Part shown: one piece after another, positions 42,955 through 51,496 of the stretch
Position numbering within the stretch: the first letter of the stretch is position 1
Layout: every line of letters starts with the position of its first letter
DNA from: Clostridium tetanomorphum
GTDB taxonomy: Bacteria > Bacillota > Clostridia > Clostridiales > Clostridiaceae
Reading direction: 5' to 3'
DNA: 64,000 nucleotides
NCBI RefSeq assembly: GCF_017873215.1
Contig: NZ_JAGGKA010000001.1
Location: forward strand, 62,001 to 126,000
Translations under genes and position numbers: made by a program
Notes under the pieces: model-generated
What the model was told of the DNA's origin: nothing
The model's input: the letters and a program-made list of their open reading frames with translations, nothing else
Database searches by the model: none

Positions 42955-43677
42955 ATGTATGAAATAATAACATTTTCTATAATTAGAGGAACTATTGCAT
43001 ATATTTTGGCATTAATTCTTACTAGATTGATGGGAAGAAAACTTATTTCTCAAATGACATTTTTCGATTTTGTGGTTGGTGTTTCAATGGGATCAATGGT
43101 TGCTAATTTATCCATAGGTTCAAAGAATACTCCTATTACTGCACCAACTTCTTTAATTACCTTTGCAATATTAACAATATTAACAGGACTTATGTCTATT
43201 AAAAGTTTTAAAGTTAGGAAAATAATTAACTCCGAGCCAGTTGTTTTGATAAATAGCGGCCATATAGTTCAATCTAATATGAAACGTGTACGTATTACAA
43301 TAGAGCAGCTAACTATGCAATTACGTGAAAAGAATATTTTTAGTTTAGCCGATGTGGAATTTGCTATTCTAGAAACTAATGGACAATTATCTGTACTTCC
43401 TAAATCAGATAAAATTCCTCTTACGCCTTCCCATATGAATATTCCAACCACAGGGATGGGTCTTATGAAAGACATTATAATAGATGGAAATATTATCAAA
43501 GAAAATCTTGAAGCTGCAAAATTCGATATGCAGTGGCTTCAGTCACAACTTACTATGAATGGCATACAAAATGCCTCAGATGTATTTTATGCTGGAGTGA
43601 ACAATACGAAAAATATTTATTTATCTAAAAAGAGTGATAGAAATGTAGAGAAGCATGGTAAATATGGTATAGAGTAG
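42955..43677 (+). CDS. DUF421 (YetF-like) membrane protein 4
   Basis: A 240-residue DUF421 protein, transcribed away from the DUF4363 operon. Three helices (about 5-85), LMGRKLISQMTFFDFVVGVS, EPVVLINSGHIVQSNMKRV, QLTMQLREKNIFSLADVEFA, LETNGQLSVLPKSDKIPLTP and DIIIDGNIIKENLE show the family. It has the strongest conservation of both repeats among the four copies. GGGAGG precedes ATG 42955. It stands alone, ended by a hairpin at 43778. Confidence 0.88.
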   Translation: MYEIITFSIIRGTIAYILALILTRLMGRKLISQMTFFDFVVGVSMGSMVANLSIGSKNTPITAPTSLITFAILTILTGLMSIKSFKVRKIINSEPVVLINSGHIVQSNMKRVRITIEQLTMQLREKNIFSLADVEFAILETNGQLSVLPKSDKIPLTPSHMNIPTTGMGLMKDIIIDGNIIKENLEAAKFDMQWLQSQLTMNGIQNASDVFYAGVNNTKNIYLSKKSDRNVEKHGKYGIE

Positions 43678-43777
43678 TTTTATAATTTGTAGTTATCTTT
43701 CCACATTTGATATAGTATTAAATCCAAGAAATTTGGAACGATATTTGATATATTTTAGAATTGATAATAGCATGAAT

Positions 43778-43806
43778 AGGAGTGTTATGTTAACACTCCT
43801 TTGTTT
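43778..43806. terminator. Bidirectional terminator between DUF421-4 and the alpha/beta hydrolase gene
   Basis: AGGAGTGTTA (43778-43787) pairs with TAACACTCCT (43791-43800), a 10-bp perfect stem with a 3-nt loop followed by TTGTTT. It separates convergent genes. Confidence 0.75.
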
Positions 43807-43839
43807 CGTGATAATGATATTATATAACAAGTAAAAAAT

Positions 43840-44655
43840 TTATTTTTCAATAAATTGTGTCAATTCTTTATTAAATTCTTCACGTTGATCATAGAACAAC
43901 CCATGACCACTATTTTTAAATGCTATAAGTTTTGAATTTTTGATACACTGTTTTTGTGCCTTAGCCAATGGAAAGAGACAAACTTTATCATGAATACCAT
44001 GGAGAATTAAAGTTGGAACACTTATTTTCTTTAGATCAGAGAATAAGCGTTCTTCATCTAACCAGGAGTTTGCAACTGCCGCAGTAGCCCAGCCGGCTGC
44101 TTGTAAGCCCAATTGGAAGAACCAATCTGAAAACGGTTCAGTTATATACTGGAAAAAAAACATGTCTCCAAATCCTCGTAACATTTTAGGACGGTCATTA
44201 TATGTTTGTTGAATAATTTGATTTACGGTTTCTTTTTCTAAACCATATGGAAAGTATGGTCGTTTAATAAGACTAGGAGCAGCTGCTGCAAAAAGAGCAA
44301 GTTTAGAGACACCATATTCATTGTGTCTTGCCATATATCTAATAGCAATTGCCCCTCCTGTAGAGTGACCTGCCAGTGTGAAGTTTTTTAATTTAAGTGC
44401 TTCAACTACACAACGAACATCATCTGACAATCTATCATAGCAATATCCAGTGAAAGGCTTATCTGACTCTCCAAATCCTCTTTGATCTATGCCAATACAT
44501 CGATATCCAAGTTTAGGAAGCTGATTAAATTGATATTCAAACAGTTTATGACTTCCAGGCCATCCGTGTAGAAACAAGATTGTTTTTTTGCCTTCTTGGT
44601 TAAGATCTTCTACATAAATTTTCACATTTGATTCTACTTTAACATAATATCCCAT
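43840..44655 (-). CDS. Alpha/beta hydrolase, chloroperoxidase/epoxide hydrolase-like
   Basis: A 271-residue hydrolase. Oxyanion-side HGWPGSHKLFE (about residue 32), DQRGFGESDKP, nucleophile elbow GHSTGG (Ser about 96), acid LHGIHDKVC (about 225) and final histidine NSGHGLFYD give a complete catalytic triad. The HGWPGS stretch favours the fluoroacetate/epoxide/perhydrolase branch. No signal peptide. It stands alone on the minus strand; substrate not evident. Confidence 0.85.
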   Translation of the reverse strand: MGYYVKVESNVKIYVEDLNQEGKKTILFLHGWPGSHKLFEYQFNQLPKLGYRCIGIDQRGFGESDKPFTGYCYDRLSDDVRCVVEALKLKNFTLAGHSTGGAIAIRYMARHNEYGVSKLALFAAAAPSLIKRPYFPYGLEKETVNQIIQQTYNDRPKMLRGFGDMFFFQYITEPFSDWFFQLGLQAAGWATAAVANSWLDEERLFSDLKKISVPTLILHGIHDKVCLFPLAKAQKQCIKNSKLIAFKNSGHGLFYDQREEFNKELTQFIEK

Positions 44656-44765
44656 AGGAAAACCTCTATTAATACAATTTATTCATTATTAGTTTATTAC
44701 ATTGGAAACAAATAGGTGAATTAAATATGCAGTTGGAAAAATAATATGTAAAAAATAATTTAATA

Positions 44766-44933
44766 TTATATATTTACTATATATTTTGTTGGTACATAAT
44801 TTGTTAGATAAACACCATTTTCTGAACAATAAAAAGCATAATCATCCTTAACCATGTCATAAGAATCTATTTTTAACACTATGGTATTATAGTATGAATT
44901 AAGACGCAGAAATTCATTTATGTAGAATAAATT
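44766..44933 (-). pseudogene. C-terminal remnant of a possible KptA-like RNA 2'-phosphotransferase
   Basis: On the minus strand, a 56-codon open stretch runs to a TAA at 44766 with no ATG, GTG or TTG start with a ribosome binding site. It ends ...DDYAFYCSENGVYLTNYVP then TKYIV, which resembles the C-terminal strand pair of KptA/Tpt1 (YxSxNGVWLTxxVPxxYI). The upstream catalytic region is absent, replaced by the hydrolase gene at 44939. The assignment rests on this short motif from memory. Confidence 0.35.
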
Positions 44934-44938
44934 TTATT

Positions 44939-45571
44939 TCAACGGTTAAAGTGTTTAATTATAAACTTTTTCAATGTTCCTATTGTTGTATTTAACATCT
45001 CTATGCTTTTTAATGTATCTGAACATTCAAGACGATGATTGCCACCAGATATTTTAACTAATTCAATGTTTTTATTGTTCTCTATTATATTCATATTTGA
45101 AATACTTATTTTCCTGTCTTCTGTACCTGTAATAACTAAACATGGATAATCTACTATGTTTTCAAATGTTTTATCTACCGGTGTTAAATAAACATGAATT
45201 TGCTCATAATCTATTAATTCTTTAGATAATTTACTTTGAATAATAGTTCCTAAACTTTTACCAATAAAAATTATCTTTTTATAATTTTTACTCAAACATT
45301 TTTTTAATATCTGTTCTGATTCTCTGACTACAATATCAAGTTCTGTGTTCATATCAAAATCTTTATGTGAAATTTGAAAACCATAATCTATACAAAGTAC
45401 ATCTAATCCAAGTTCTAATGCAACTTTATATGAATAATACATAAGTGGTTTTTCATTTGTATAACCTTCTCCTGGAAGAATAATAGTTAGAATATCACTA
45501 TTTTGATTAATATATCTATTTTCTAAAATTACACTCCAATGAGATTCTAATTGAACATCTCTTTCATTAAT
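44939..45571 (-). CDS. Alpha/beta hydrolase-like protein, probably using a non-standard start codon
   Basis: From the first ATG (45442) the frame encodes 167 residues and lacks the beginning of the fold. The frame is open further up to about 45571, adding SDILTIILPGEGYTNEKPL, the expected first strand and oxyanion loop. No ATG, GTG or TTG exists there, but ATT 45571 (or ATA 45574/45577) has AAAGGGGG at ideal distance. Other features are FIGKSLGTIIQSK (GxSxG, nucleophile), LVITGTEDRKI (acid) and GGNHRLE (His). Either it starts at ATT/ATA or the start codon has been mutated, leaving a weak gene. Confidence 0.6.
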   Translation of the reverse strand: MNERDVQLESHWSVILENRYINQNSDILTIILPGEGYTNEKPLMYYSYKVALELGLDVLCIDYGFQISHKDFDMNTELDIVVRESEQILKKCLSKNYKKIIFIGKSLGTIIQSKLSKELIDYEQIHVYLTPVDKTFENIVDYPCLVITGTEDRKISISNMNIIENNKNIELVKISGGNHRLECSDTLKSIEMLNTTIGTLKKFIIKHFNR

Positions 45572-45761
45572 TATTATTTGCCCCCTTTAATTTTACTAGT
45601 GTAGATTAATTATAACATAGCATTTATGTAGATTATGGTAAAGTGTAATATTTATTATTTATGATAAAAATTAATTAAGGGCATTTTTTAATTTTTTGCA
45701 TACTATAAATATAATATTGGTAATATTAAAAGATTTCTATTATATTTTTAGGAGGATTTTT

Positions 45762-46589
45762 ATGAAAAAGATTGTAATGTTAGCTACATTAATGATCATA
45801 GCTTTAGGAGTGACAGGTATAGCAAAGGCTCAAGGAGACTATATGGCAAATAGTATATTTGAAGCAAATAGATATGAAACGTCTATAAAAATAAGTTCAA
45901 ATTATAGTAATGATAAATTTAAAAATGTGATCATTGCAAGTGGAAGCAATTTTCCAGATGCTCTATCAGGAAGTGCTTTAGCAGCAAAATTAGATGCACC
46001 TGTAATATTGACCCATGGAGCCAACATATTAAATCAGAAAGAATATTTAGACACTAATAATTATAAAAATCTTATACTATTAGGTGGAAATGCTACTATA
46101 AGTAAAGAAGTAGAATATATATTAGAAAATAAACCCGTAATATCGAATAAAAATGCTAAAGAATTATTATTTAATGGAGATGAAGCCTTCAAAAAGATGC
46201 TGAAAATAGATGTAGATGATGAAAATTATATTGATTTACATGGAATAAGCTTTGCTAAGATCAATGATGATATAAATTCATACGGCTCCATAGAGAATTA
46301 TTTAAATAAAAACTATGAACTAAATAAATATTATAGTAATACATTTATAAAAAATATGATAAATTTTGTGTTTACTAATATTAATGGAGAATATTATATG
46401 AGATATGGCAATCCAGAACCAGCAATTAATCTTGAGAATGCTGAAATAGTAGAGAAAAAATATAAAGCAAATAAGGTAGAAATTTTAGTTAAAGGATATT
46501 ATTATGATCCTGAGCCATACTATTTAAAAGCATCACTTGAATATAATGGTGGGAAATGGGTAATAGATCAGTTCCATAATTGGTTTTAA
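45762..46589 (+). CDS. Secreted protein with a CWB2 cell-wall-binding repeat
   Basis: A 275-residue protein: signal peptide at 1-23 (KKIVMLATLMIIALGVTGIAKA), then one cell-wall binding repeat 2 (CWB2, PF04122) unit at about 30-125 with ANRYETSIKISSNYS, VIIASGSNFPDALSGSALAA and LILLGGNATISKEVE. The usual protein carries three CWB2 repeats; here only one, followed by a unique 150-residue region ending in YYLKASLEYNGGKWVIDQFH. ATG 45762 with TTAGGAGG is chosen over an in-frame ATG at 45696. Non-covalent wall attachment through polysaccharide would normally need three repeats. Confidence 0.8.
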   Translation: MKKIVMLATLMIIALGVTGIAKAQGDYMANSIFEANRYETSIKISSNYSNDKFKNVIIASGSNFPDALSGSALAAKLDAPVILTHGANILNQKEYLDTNNYKNLILLGGNATISKEVEYILENKPVISNKNAKELLFNGDEAFKKMLKIDVDDENYIDLHGISFAKINDDINSYGSIENYLNKNYELNKYYSNTFIKNMINFVFTNINGEYYMRYGNPEPAINLENAEIVEKKYKANKVEILVKGYYYDPEPYYLKASLEYNGGKWVIDQFHNWF

Positions 46590-46627
46590 ATGAAATGTAC
46601 ATTTAAAAAGAAATAGTATAAGTTAAT

Positions 46628-46666
46628 ACAAAGGAGAGGAGTATTATGCGGATACTCCTTTCTTTG
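46628..46666 (+). terminator. Rho-independent terminator after the CWB2 gene
   Basis: AGGAGTAT (46637-46644) pairs with ATACTCCT (46652-46659) and is followed by TTCTTTGG, 40 bp past the stop codon. Confidence 0.65.
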
Positions 46667-46770
46667 GTGATATAAAAATAGGATGAATTACTTATAAAAC
46701 ATTTTATTCTAGTAGGTAGTTCCAATCTTAAATTTGGTTGATACAGTCTTTAAGAATCATGTGTATATTT

Positions 46771-47235
46771 TTATTTATTAAGGATTGTTTGTAATTGTGC
46801 TTGTTTAGGTAAATTTTCTTTTAAAATAGTAATAACTCTATCATAATCACTATTTTTAAAATGAAATGTTTGTTCAATAAAACCACCTAATAACTGAAGT
46901 TTTATATCTTTTGAACTAATTATAATAACTTTTTCAATTTCATTCCATAGTATGGTTTCTTTATATTTATACATTGATACGAAACCTTTTGAATTAATTC
47001 CTTGTTTAATCCATATGCTTACAAACATAAAAATACCTAATGCTCCTGTTACGTAATGAATCCAAGTATTTGCATAAAAATATATAATCCACATGAAAAT
47101 ACCAATACTAAATAATACAGTAATAATTTCTATATAACTTTTTTTTGTAGGTATTATTAATTCTTTTATATATCTTAACTGTTTTAAAATAATTACAATA
47201 AAAAGCAATGGAATAATAATATCAACAATACTCAT
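46771..47235 (-). CDS. Small membrane protein of unknown function
   Basis: A 154-residue protein: one helix at about 4-20, two more at about 38-55 and 62-80, then a soluble C-terminal part (IEKVIIISSKDIKLQLLGGF, YDRVITILKENLPK) that resembles the short PH-like domain of DUF5673-type proteins. I do not assign a family firmly. The gene is single; upstream on the minus strand is a repeat/terminator and the zinc-ribbon gene. AAGGAGAGATTTTT precedes ATG 47235. Confidence 0.6.
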   Translation of the reverse strand: MSIVDIIIPLLFIVIILKQLRYIKELIIPTKKSYIEIITVLFSIGIFMWIIYFYANTWIHYVTGALGIFMFVSIWIKQGINSKGFVSMYKYKETILWNEIEKVIIISSKDIKLQLLGGFIEQTFHFKNSDYDRVITILKENLPKQAQLQTILNK

Positions 47236-47284
47236 TAAAAATCTCTCCTTATATAAACAATTATAAACAATGTTATTTATTAAT

Positions 47285-47380
47285 ATTTAGTATATATTTG
47301 TATTGAAACAGAAAAACACCACAAAATTCAACCAGGAATAATGGGGTGTTTAGTAAATTGTTGGATTTTCAAGTTGTTAT
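47285..47380 (-). repeat. Dispersed terminator-like repeat, copy 2
   Basis: The core AACACCACAAAATTCAA and TGGGGTGTTT (about 47313-47352) matches the repeat at 34915-35005, and the flanking TTTGTATTG and AAATTGTT segments are also related. On the minus strand it is a hairpin with a T-run, past the zinc-ribbon gene. Confidence 0.6.
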
Positions 47381-47424
47381 ACTAAATAACAATAACACTC
47401 ATTAATATAATATATTATAATAGG

Positions 47425-47637
47425 CTAGTTACCTATAAGGAAATCCAATATATTCCATCCGTCGGAAGACTTTGCTTTGTACAATTCTGTGTACCCACAT
47501 CTTTTACAGCTGATAGTAATAAATTTTTTATTTTGTATATCAAATATCTTTGCAAAATTCCCACCAGTTGCCTGAAATTGGTCAGTTTCATATTCCATGT
47601 TACCGCATTTTGAGCAGATATACTGTTTCTTTTCCAT
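47425..47637 (-). CDS. Zinc-ribbon protein, DUF2082 type
   Basis: A 70-residue protein with two CxxC knuckles: YICSKCGNMEYE (residues about 8-11) and SCKRCGYTELY (about 44-47). The spacing and the FQATGGNFAKIFDIQN insert fit the DUF2082/zinc_ribbon_13 family of small, putative nucleic-acid-binding proteins. GAGGAGG precedes ATG 47637 on the minus strand. Role unknown. Confidence 0.8.
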   Translation of the reverse strand: MEKKQYICSKCGNMEYETDQFQATGGNFAKIFDIQNKKFITISCKRCGYTELYKAKSSDGWNILDFLIGN

Positions 47638-47644
47638 TTTGAGC

Positions 47645-47780
47645 CTCCTCTTAATCTATATATAAATTTTAAGTAATTAATCTCAATTATACCATAATAT
47701 TTTAAATAATTATTGTCTAATATTACTTTATATTTTCGTAGTTTATCTGCATATCCTCTTTTTCTGCTAATTTTTATCAC
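47645..47780 (-). pseudogene. N-terminal remnant of a small conserved protein
   Basis: GTG 47780, with AGGTGATGTT upstream, begins IKISRKRGYADKLRKYKVIL, which matches the N-terminus of a small clostridial protein family (KRxxGYADKxRxYKVxxDG). After about 25 residues the similarity ends and the frame runs into the zinc-ribbon gene. It looks like the first codons of a gene whose rest was deleted. Confidence 0.4.
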
Positions 47781-47808
47781 AACATCACCTCAATAATTTT
47801 GTAATTAA

Positions 47809-48402
47809 TTAATATATAATAGAAGGGTTATATTTATTACCATATTCTTTTTTTGCCTTTTCTGTATATTTCAAAATAAAATCAGACTTGGCATCTGTAT
47901 ATCCATCACGATCATGCTCATATTTTTCTATTAATTTTAATTTAAGTTTACCATATTCGTTAGCAATCTCTTTATGCTCCATAAGGTAGTCCCTAAAATA
48001 CAATTCATTCCAGTTATCATAGTAACGAACATGTAAATGATATACTTTTTCTTCAAATCCTTTTTTTGTATATCCTTTATTAAATACAATGTTCAAATGT
48101 GGCTTTTTTTGGCATGACATTAATGTCCACCCATTATGTGATAGGATATTTATTAATTCTTCAATATTACTTTCATTATCTATTTCCAATAAAATATCCA
48201 CTGTTGGTTTAGAAATCAATCCTTCAACTGCACTACTTCCTATATGATTAATGCGTATAATATTTTTCTTATTAATACAGTTTAAAAGTCTTTGTTTTTC
48301 AATTTCATACCACTTTTTATAATCTGTATTATGTTCTTTTAAAATAATAGGAAATAAACTCCATAATTCTTCTAATGTCATTTCTGACAATTCTTTTTCC
48401 AT
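47809..48402 (-). CDS. GrpB family (UPF0157) nucleotidyltransferase-fold protein
   Basis: A 197-residue GrpB protein. The nucleotidyltransferase-like motif is INHIGSSAVEGLISKPTVDI (about residues 53-72), with LLEID next; HLNIVFNKGY, YHLHVRYYDNWNELYFRDYL and YTDAKSDFI are other conserved parts. The substrate is not known for the family. AGGAGGTATAT precedes ATG 48402. It stands alone. Confidence 0.88.
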   Translation of the reverse strand: MEKELSEMTLEELWSLFPIILKEHNTDYKKWYEIEKQRLLNCINKKNIIRINHIGSSAVEGLISKPTVDILLEIDNESNIEELINILSHNGWTLMSCQKKPHLNIVFNKGYTKKGFEEKVYHLHVRYYDNWNELYFRDYLMEHKEIANEYGKLKLKLIEKYEHDRDGYTDAKSDFILKYTEKAKKEYGNKYNPSIIY

Positions 48403-48697
48403 ATATACCTCCTATGGAGAGGAAAATATAAATAATCCTTATTTTTCCATCTTCAACAATTCTCATTTACCCTAATAGTAATTATATCATATGCTTCTAA
48501 TTGGTAGTTATTAGTTTAGGATAGATATGATATTTGGAAGGGATTAAAGAATTTCAGAGGAATAAATTAGGGAAGATACTAAATATGATGTGCTAGTAAA
48601 CGAAGTACAAATTAAATAATATTATTATGAATATAACAATAGCAGCTATATTTTCTATATAATCATTGGAAATGAGAGATACAAGTTATGAGTAAGA

Positions 48698-48907
48698 TTG
48701 TTAAAAGGTGCATCTATATTTATTGGAAACCACTATTTATTGTCTGAGAGACAGAGGCTAGCTTTGATAAGAGCTGTATCTTCAAAACAAGATATCGAAA
48801 TGCGAAAGAATAAGGAAGTTACTAACAATTTAGAAAAAACTGTTATAAATATTGATGGAATATTACAAACATTAGATAATGTTATAACTAATAAATTTGA
48901 AATATAA
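48698..48907 (+). pseudogene. DUF434 family pseudogene fragment
   Basis: A 69-codon stretch opened by TTG after a stop, without a good ribosome binding site. The piece LKGASIFIGNHYLLSERQRL, ALIRAVSSKQDIEMRKNKEV then INIDG matches the N-terminal half of DUF434 proteins (VGNRYxLxxRER...R..EA..R...IDGFN). After INIDG the homology ends and a stop soon follows, so the C-terminal half is gone. The rest of 48403-49150 shows no gene. Confidence 0.5.
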
Positions 48908-49098
48908 GTATGGCAACAGACATTTTTTCTGTAAAGGATATTATGTAGATACTGTAGGAATAAATAAGAAGGAAATATAGGAATACATAAAAAATCAGTT
49001 ACAGGAACATATAGCAAGTGATCAAATAAGCATAAAACAATTTATTGACCCTTTTTTACGGATGGTCATGACTTTGTTTCCATACATATATGAAATAA

Positions 49099-49119
49099 GC
49101 TGCCATAAAATATGGCAGC
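49099..49119 (-). terminator. Hairpin after the YmaF-family gene
   Basis: GCTGCCATA (49099-49107) and TATGGCAGC (49111-49119) form a perfect 9-bp stem with a 3-nt loop, 34 bp past the minus-strand stop at 49153. The T-run on the minus strand is weak (TTATTTCATA). Confidence 0.6.
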
Positions 49120-49152
49120 CATATTGTGGTAGTAATACAAATTTATTTTAAA

Positions 49153-49434
49153 CTAATTAGCACTTGTATAACCACTTATATAGTGAATATGACCATCTTC
49201 AAGTTCAACTCTAGTTCTAAAGCAATGATAATGGCGTCCATTTGGTAGGTTGATTCCAGGACTTGTTTCAGTAATATATTTGTGTTCATGACCATCATTA
49301 AAAGTTGTAACACCTTTCATTTTGTGATTATGAGGTACTCTACTTGGTGCTTTAGAAGTAACCCCACCGTAATGATGAATATGACCTTGGTTGTATGTTG
49401 TAGTGCCTGAGTAACTGTGAGAATGTTGTAGCAT
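49153..49434 (-). CDS. ymaF: YmaF-family histidine-rich protein
   Basis: A 93-residue protein with histidines in regular H-x-H pairs: HSHSYSG, GHIHHYGG, PHNHKMKG, GHEHKYITETSPG, RHYHCFRT and GHIHYISG, the pattern of YmaF (PF12788). The pairs repeat about every 12-18 residues as short beta-hairpins and could bind divalent metals. No signal peptide. GGAGG is seen 9 bp before ATG 49434. The family is found in Bacillus and Clostridium spore-formers but its role is unproven. Confidence 0.85.
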   Translation of the reverse strand: MLQHSHSYSGTTTYNQGHIHHYGGVTSKAPSRVPHNHKMKGVTTFNDGHEHKYITETSPGINLPNGRHYHCFRTRVELEDGHIHYISGYTSAN

Positions 49435-49598
49435 TAAAATTCCTCCAAGTTAATTTATACATAAATAATATATGTCTGTTTTAGTTATAATGCTACATTT
49501 ATCTGAATTTAAAGTTCTTCCGAGGCTATCCATAGATTCCAAGGAGAATAAAGTAGTATTTTTTAATGTAATACTAATACTTAAAAATGAGAATTATT

Positions 49599-51170
49599 TT
49601 AAAATATATTTGGATCTTTTTTATTAGGTCCCTCACCTTGATATCTCAAATGATTAAATGCAGGTCCCTCAACATTATCGCCATCATAGGTAAATCTAGA
49701 ACCGTGACAAGGACAATCCCAAGTTTTTTCTGATTCATTCCATACTAATTCACAACCTAGATGCGTACAAGTAATATCAACTATGTGCAACTTACCATTT
49801 TCATCACGATAAGCACCAACTCTTTCACCATTTACGTTAATGACCTTTGCTTCCCCATTGTTGATTTTAGCATCATTCGGTACAGGGATAATTTTCCCCT
49901 TTAAAAGTGTAGATGCTACATTTAAATTTACTGATGCTAACTTAGGAAATGAACTTACATCAAATCTTGATGGACTATATACTTCTTCCCATGAACTTTC
50001 TTTTTTAGTGATAAGATCTGTTAAAATCATTGCTGATACTGTGCCATTTGTCATACCCCATTTACCAAAACCTGTTGCTACAAATATATTAGAGGTTTTT
50101 GAAGTAAGATACCCAATATAAGGAATATTGTCTACAGTCATACAATCTTGCGTTGACCACCTAAATAGTATGTTTTCTAAATCAAAGGTTGTTTTTGCAA
50201 AATCAGCTAAGTTTTTATAGTGAGCATTAGTATTTTTCTCACTGCCGGTTTTATGTGGTTCTCCACCTACTAATATAATTTCACTGCCATTATATTTTTG
50301 AGAGCGAAGAGAATGTCCTGACTTTTCAGCAGTTATGAACATACCCTCAGGAAATGGTTCTTTAACCTTAACTCCTAATACATAGGATTTTTCTGCATAC
50401 ATCCTGGCGAAGTACATTCCAAGCCCGTCATAACAAGGAAAGTGAGATGCCACAATTACTTTAGATGCAGACACTTTTTTGTCTTGATTTGTTAATACCA
50501 CACAATGTCCATTATCGTTATCATCAACATCAACAACTTTTGTGTGTTCAAAAATATAACTTCCATCACCAGGTATTTCCTTAGCAAGGGTAAATAAATA
50601 TTTCAATGGATGAAATTGAGCTTGGTCATCGAAGCGCACAGCAGCTTTTATATTAAAGGGAAGAGGTACTTTATCTAAATAGGATGCCTTTATCCCTAGA
50701 CTTGAAGCAGCTTTCACCTCATTTTCAATTTTTTCTACGTATTCATTGGATTGGGTATATATATAAGCAGGTCTCCAAGAAAAGTCACAATCGATATTTT
50801 TTTCTCTAACTAAATTAGCAATAAAGTGAATTGCAGATTCATTTGCTTCTGCATATTGCTTTGCGTTTTCTTCTCCAATTTTTCTTAGCATATTATCATA
50901 AATTAAATCATGTTGAGAAGTTATTTTTGCGGTTGTATGGCCTGTAGTCCCATGAGCGATTTTATTAGCTTCTATTATAGCAACCTTTAAACCTTTTCGT
51001 TTTAAAAGGAAAGCTGAAGTGATTCCAACTATTCCTCCTCCAATTATAGCCACATCTACATTAATATCGTCGTCTAATATAGGACAATCTATTGTAGAGG
51101 TAGAACTAATCCAATATGGTTCATGAGTACTAGAGAAAACATCTAGATTAGGTAAATTTTCGTTATTCAT
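49599..51170 (-). CDS. FAD-dependent oxidoreductase with C-terminal Rieske domain
   Basis: A 523-residue fusion. Residues about 30-410 are a DAO-type flavin oxidase with AIIGGGIVGITSAFLLKRKG and the HGTTGHTTAKIT segment; residues about 425-523 hold a Rieske 2Fe-2S domain with CTHLGCELVWNE and CPCHGSRF, all four ligands present. Such DAO-Rieske proteins are common in Bacillus and Clostridium, and the donor and acceptor are unknown. ATG 51170 follows AAGGAGAG. It stands alone between pseudogenes. Confidence 0.9.
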   Translation of the reverse strand: MNNENLPNLDVFSSTHEPYWISSTSTIDCPILDDDINVDVAIIGGGIVGITSAFLLKRKGLKVAIIEANKIAHGTTGHTTAKITSQHDLIYDNMLRKIGEENAKQYAEANESAIHFIANLVREKNIDCDFSWRPAYIYTQSNEYVEKIENEVKAASSLGIKASYLDKVPLPFNIKAAVRFDDQAQFHPLKYLFTLAKEIPGDGSYIFEHTKVVDVDDNDNGHCVVLTNQDKKVSASKVIVASHFPCYDGLGMYFARMYAEKSYVLGVKVKEPFPEGMFITAEKSGHSLRSQKYNGSEIILVGGEPHKTGSEKNTNAHYKNLADFAKTTFDLENILFRWSTQDCMTVDNIPYIGYLTSKTSNIFVATGFGKWGMTNGTVSAMILTDLITKKESSWEEVYSPSRFDVSSFPKLASVNLNVASTLLKGKIIPVPNDAKINNGEAKVINVNGERVGAYRDENGKLHIVDITCTHLGCELVWNESEKTWDCPCHGSRFTYDGDNVEGPAFNHLRYQGEGPNKKDPNIF

Positions 51171-51496
51171 TTATACTCTCTCCTTTAAGGTCTTTGAATA
51201 TAATTATCATTTGCTGATGATAAAAATTTATGTATATAGTATTAGCTAAAACATTTTTTGGGATATGATTATAGGATTTTAAAAACTAAGTTGTAGTAAG
51301 TATTAATTATGTATTTTAAGGCTGCAGAATTTATCCTTAGGAAATAGCTTGTAGTAGCAGTTATGGATAACTTGCTGAAAGAAACTTTGTTTTTAATATT
51401 AGGAGATTATAAGAATTTAAATCTTTGGATAATTTGTGGACATATAAATATGATGTTATAATTTATAATATAATGTAAAAGGAGGGTTGAAAGCAG

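Noticed and set aside
46771-47235. Assignment of the 154-residue membrane protein to a sporulation or transport family
   Set aside because: Only the general helix-soluble layout supports it; no conserved motif is convincing, so it is left as unknown.
47433-47780. A 115-codon minus-strand ORF overlapping the zinc-ribbon gene
   Set aside because: Only its first 25 codons look like protein; the rest is an out-of-frame reading of the zinc-ribbon gene, so it is treated as a remnant.
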